Part shown: piece by piece, positions 62,508 through 64,000 of the stretch
How the letters are laid out: each line of letters begins with the position of its first letter
Numbering within the stretch: the stretch's first letter is position 1
Translations under genes and position numbers: made by a program
Source of the DNA: Thermodesulfobacteriota bacterium
GTDB taxonomy: Bacteria > Desulfobacterota_D > UBA1144 > Nemesobacterales > UBA2774
Direction of reading: 5' to 3'
Length of the DNA stretch: 64,000 bases
Assembly (NCBI GenBank): GCA_021604765.1
Contig: BQJP01000006.1
Span: 1 to 64,000, forward strand
Notes under the pieces: model-generated
Told to the model about the DNA's origin: nothing
Database searches by the model: none
The model's input: the letters and a program-made list of their open reading frames with translations, nothing else

Positions 62508-64000
62508 TTATGCCATTTCAGGTTTATATTTAAAAAAGAGTACCCCTAAGGGTGGAAGACATATGTCAATATAATCCTGTCCTTCAGTATTATTATCTAT
62601 TATTGTCTCTACCCCTCCTGCATTTCCAACACCACTCCCTCCATAGATTAGAGCATCGCTATTTAAGCATTCTTTCCAATAACCTGAGCTCGGCAAATAT
62701 ATTTTGCAGCTATCTCTAACAACAGGTGTAAAGTTGCAAACCACTAATATAACATCAGAATTTGTTTTAGATTTCCTTATGAAGCTTATAATGCTAGACT
62801 CGTCATCGTTGGCATTTCTCCATTCAAATCCTTCTGCAGAAAAATCGATTTCATACAATGCGGGTTCATTTTTATAGAATTTATTAATATCGCTTACCCA
62901 TTTCTTCACGCCGGCATTTAGTGGGTTCTCTAACTCATGCCAGTCCAAGCTTTTCTCATGATCCCACTCACTTGATTGCCCAAATTCACCACCCATAAAG
63001 AGCAACTTTTTACCAGGGTGCCCAAACATATAGCCATACAGTGCTCTAAGATTAGACGCTTTTTGCCACTCATCTCCCGGCATCTTGTTAAGCAATGAAC
63101 CTTTTCCATATACAACTTCGTCATGAGACAGAGATAATACGAAGTTTTCGTTAAAGGCATAAATCATGCTGAATGTCAGCATATTGTGATGATACTTCCT
63201 GTGTATGGGATCTTTCTCGAAGTACTGAAGCGTATCGTTCATCCAACCCATATTCCATTTCATTCCAAATCCTAACCCGCCAATATCTGTCGGTTTGGAT
63301 ACCATCGGCCAAGCAGTAGATTCCTCAGCTATAGTTTGAATACCTGGGTAGTTAATATATGAGGATTTGTTTAATTCTCTTAATAAATTTATTGCTTCCG
63401 TATTTTCGTTGCCGCCCTGGTCATTTGGAATCCACTCCCCTTCGTTTCTGCTATAATCCAGATATATCATTGAAGCAACAGCATCGACTCTTAAAGAATC
63501 GATATGGTACTTATCAAGCCAGAACTGTGCGCTGCTAATCAAAAAAGATTTAACTTCATTTCTCCCGTAATTGAATATATAACTATCCCAATCTGGGTGA
63601 TATCCTTTTCTTTTATCTTCGTGTTCATAAAGATGAGTTCCGTCAAAAAAATGAAGCCCAAATTCATCTCCGGGAAAATGGGAAGGAACCCAGTCGAGGA
63701 TTACTCCAATATCATTTTGGTGTAAGTAGTCAACTAAATACATAAAGTCTTGGGGTGAGCCGTATCTGCTTGTTGGTGCAAAATACCCTGTTGTTTGATA
63801 TCCCCAGGATCCATAGAAAGGATGCTCCATTACAGGCATGAATTCCACATGTGTAAATCCTGTCTCTTTTAAATATTGTGCAAGTTCAATGGCTAGTTCC
63901 CTATAATTTAATGGTCTATTACCCTCTTCAGGGATTCTTTTCCAAGAGCCTATATGTAACTCATATATTGACATGGGGGAATCTAAAGAATTTCGTTTTT
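62508..64000 (-). CDS. glgB: 1,4-alpha-glucan branching enzyme, C-terminal part (cut by window edge)
   Basis: The frame continues without a stop past the ATG at 63974 (upstream codons read KRNSLDSP before [13 protein letters not shown]), so this is not the true start and the gene runs off the right edge. Visible GH13 regions: [47 protein letters not shown] (Asp), [10 protein letters not shown] (Glu) and [16 protein letters not shown] (His-Asp). The C-terminal beta domain ends in [15 protein letters not shown]. It introduces alpha-1,6 branches into glycogen. At least 497 codons are seen; the family is usually 630-730. Confidence 0.94.
   Translation of the reverse strand, partial: KRNSLDSPMSIYELHIGSWKRIPEEGNRPLNYRELAIELAQYLKETGFTHVEFMPVMEHPFYGSWGYQTTGYFAPTSRYGSPQDFMYLVDYLHQNDIGVILDWVPSHFPGDEFGLHFFDGTHLYEHEDKRKGYHPDWDSYIFNYGRNEVKSFLISSAQFWLDKYHIDSLRVDAVASMIYLDYSRNEGEWIPNDQGGNENTEAINLLRELNKSSYINYPGIQTIAEESTAWPMVSKPTDIGGLGFGMKWNMGWMNDTLQYFEKDPIHRKYHHNMLTFSMIYAFNENFVLSLSHDEVVYGKGSLLNKMPGDEWQKASNLRALYGYMFGHPGKKLLFMGGEFGQSSEWDHEKSLDWHELENPLNAGVKKWVSDINKFYKNEPALYEIDFSAEGFEWRNANDDESSIISFIRKSKTNSDVILVVCNFTPVVRDSCKIYLPSSGYWKECLNSDALIYGGSGVGNAGGVETIIDNNTEGQDYIDICLPPLGVLFFKYKPEMA

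Overview
The window is an AT-rich stretch of a Gram-negative (two-membrane) bacterial chromosome. It has an RpoH-type heat-shock sigma factor, lipoproteins with lipoboxes, an outer-membrane beta-barrel and long periplasmic proteins. The lineage cannot be fixed by eye. The mixture of an RpoH-like sigma factor, a c-di-AMP cyclase fused to YbbR repeats, and a large glycogen cluster would fit a delta-proteobacterium-like or candidate-phylum organism; that is inference only.

Left backbone (1-9.7 kb): purF (cut by the window edge) overlapping purL, a membrane-anchored pentapeptide-repeat protein, rlmN, alaS, an rpoH-like sigma gene and tRNA-Asn(GTT).

Genomic island (about 9.7-33.4 kb): the 3' half of tRNA-Asn plus 7 bp (52 bp in all) is repeated exactly at 33346-33397, bounding a 23.7-kb element. 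At its right end are an AlpA-like regulator, a DnaB N-terminal fragment joined to the C-terminal catalytic part of a tyrosine integrase (an internal deletion, so the island is probably immobilised) and a divergent DNA-binding protein. Cargo includes a two-gene membrane-metallopeptidase unit, small membrane proteins, a secreted YVTN beta-propeller made of near-identical 126-bp repeats, an FGE-fold protein, an EEP-fold nuclease and a seven-gene co-directional operon (17939-29465).

That operon is the most unusual content. In order it encodes a GDPD-fold protein with every recognisable catalytic residue replaced plus a beta-sandwich tail, a GMC oxidoreductase, its gluconate-2-dehydrogenase-subunit-3-like partner, a nucleoside-phosphorylase-fold protein, a fusion of a SMUG/UDG-like domain to a metal-dependent amidohydrolase, a second family-1-like uracil-DNA glycosylase, and a cytoplasmic subtilisin with a long N-terminal region. 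None has a visible export signal. Base excision, nucleoside cleavage, base deamination, oxidation and proteolysis are thus packed into one mobile transcription unit, as in modular defence or conflict systems. I know of no described system with this composition.

Right backbone (33.4-64 kb): a diadenylate cyclase-YbbR fusion, mgtE, a four-gene rimB-like/rimK/aspartoacylase-like/CNNM operon, MscS and CorA channels, and a two-component system with an outer-membrane barrel, a PAP2 phosphatase and exported proteins. A three-part 11-bp-periodic TGTAAT-like box lies before several of these genes and suggests a local regulon. The end of the window is a leftward glycogen/alpha-glucan cluster: glgB, glgX, malQ, glgA, a glycerate-type glycosyltransferase, a GH63-like hydrolase, a GH133-like debranching enzyme and a GT2 enzyme.
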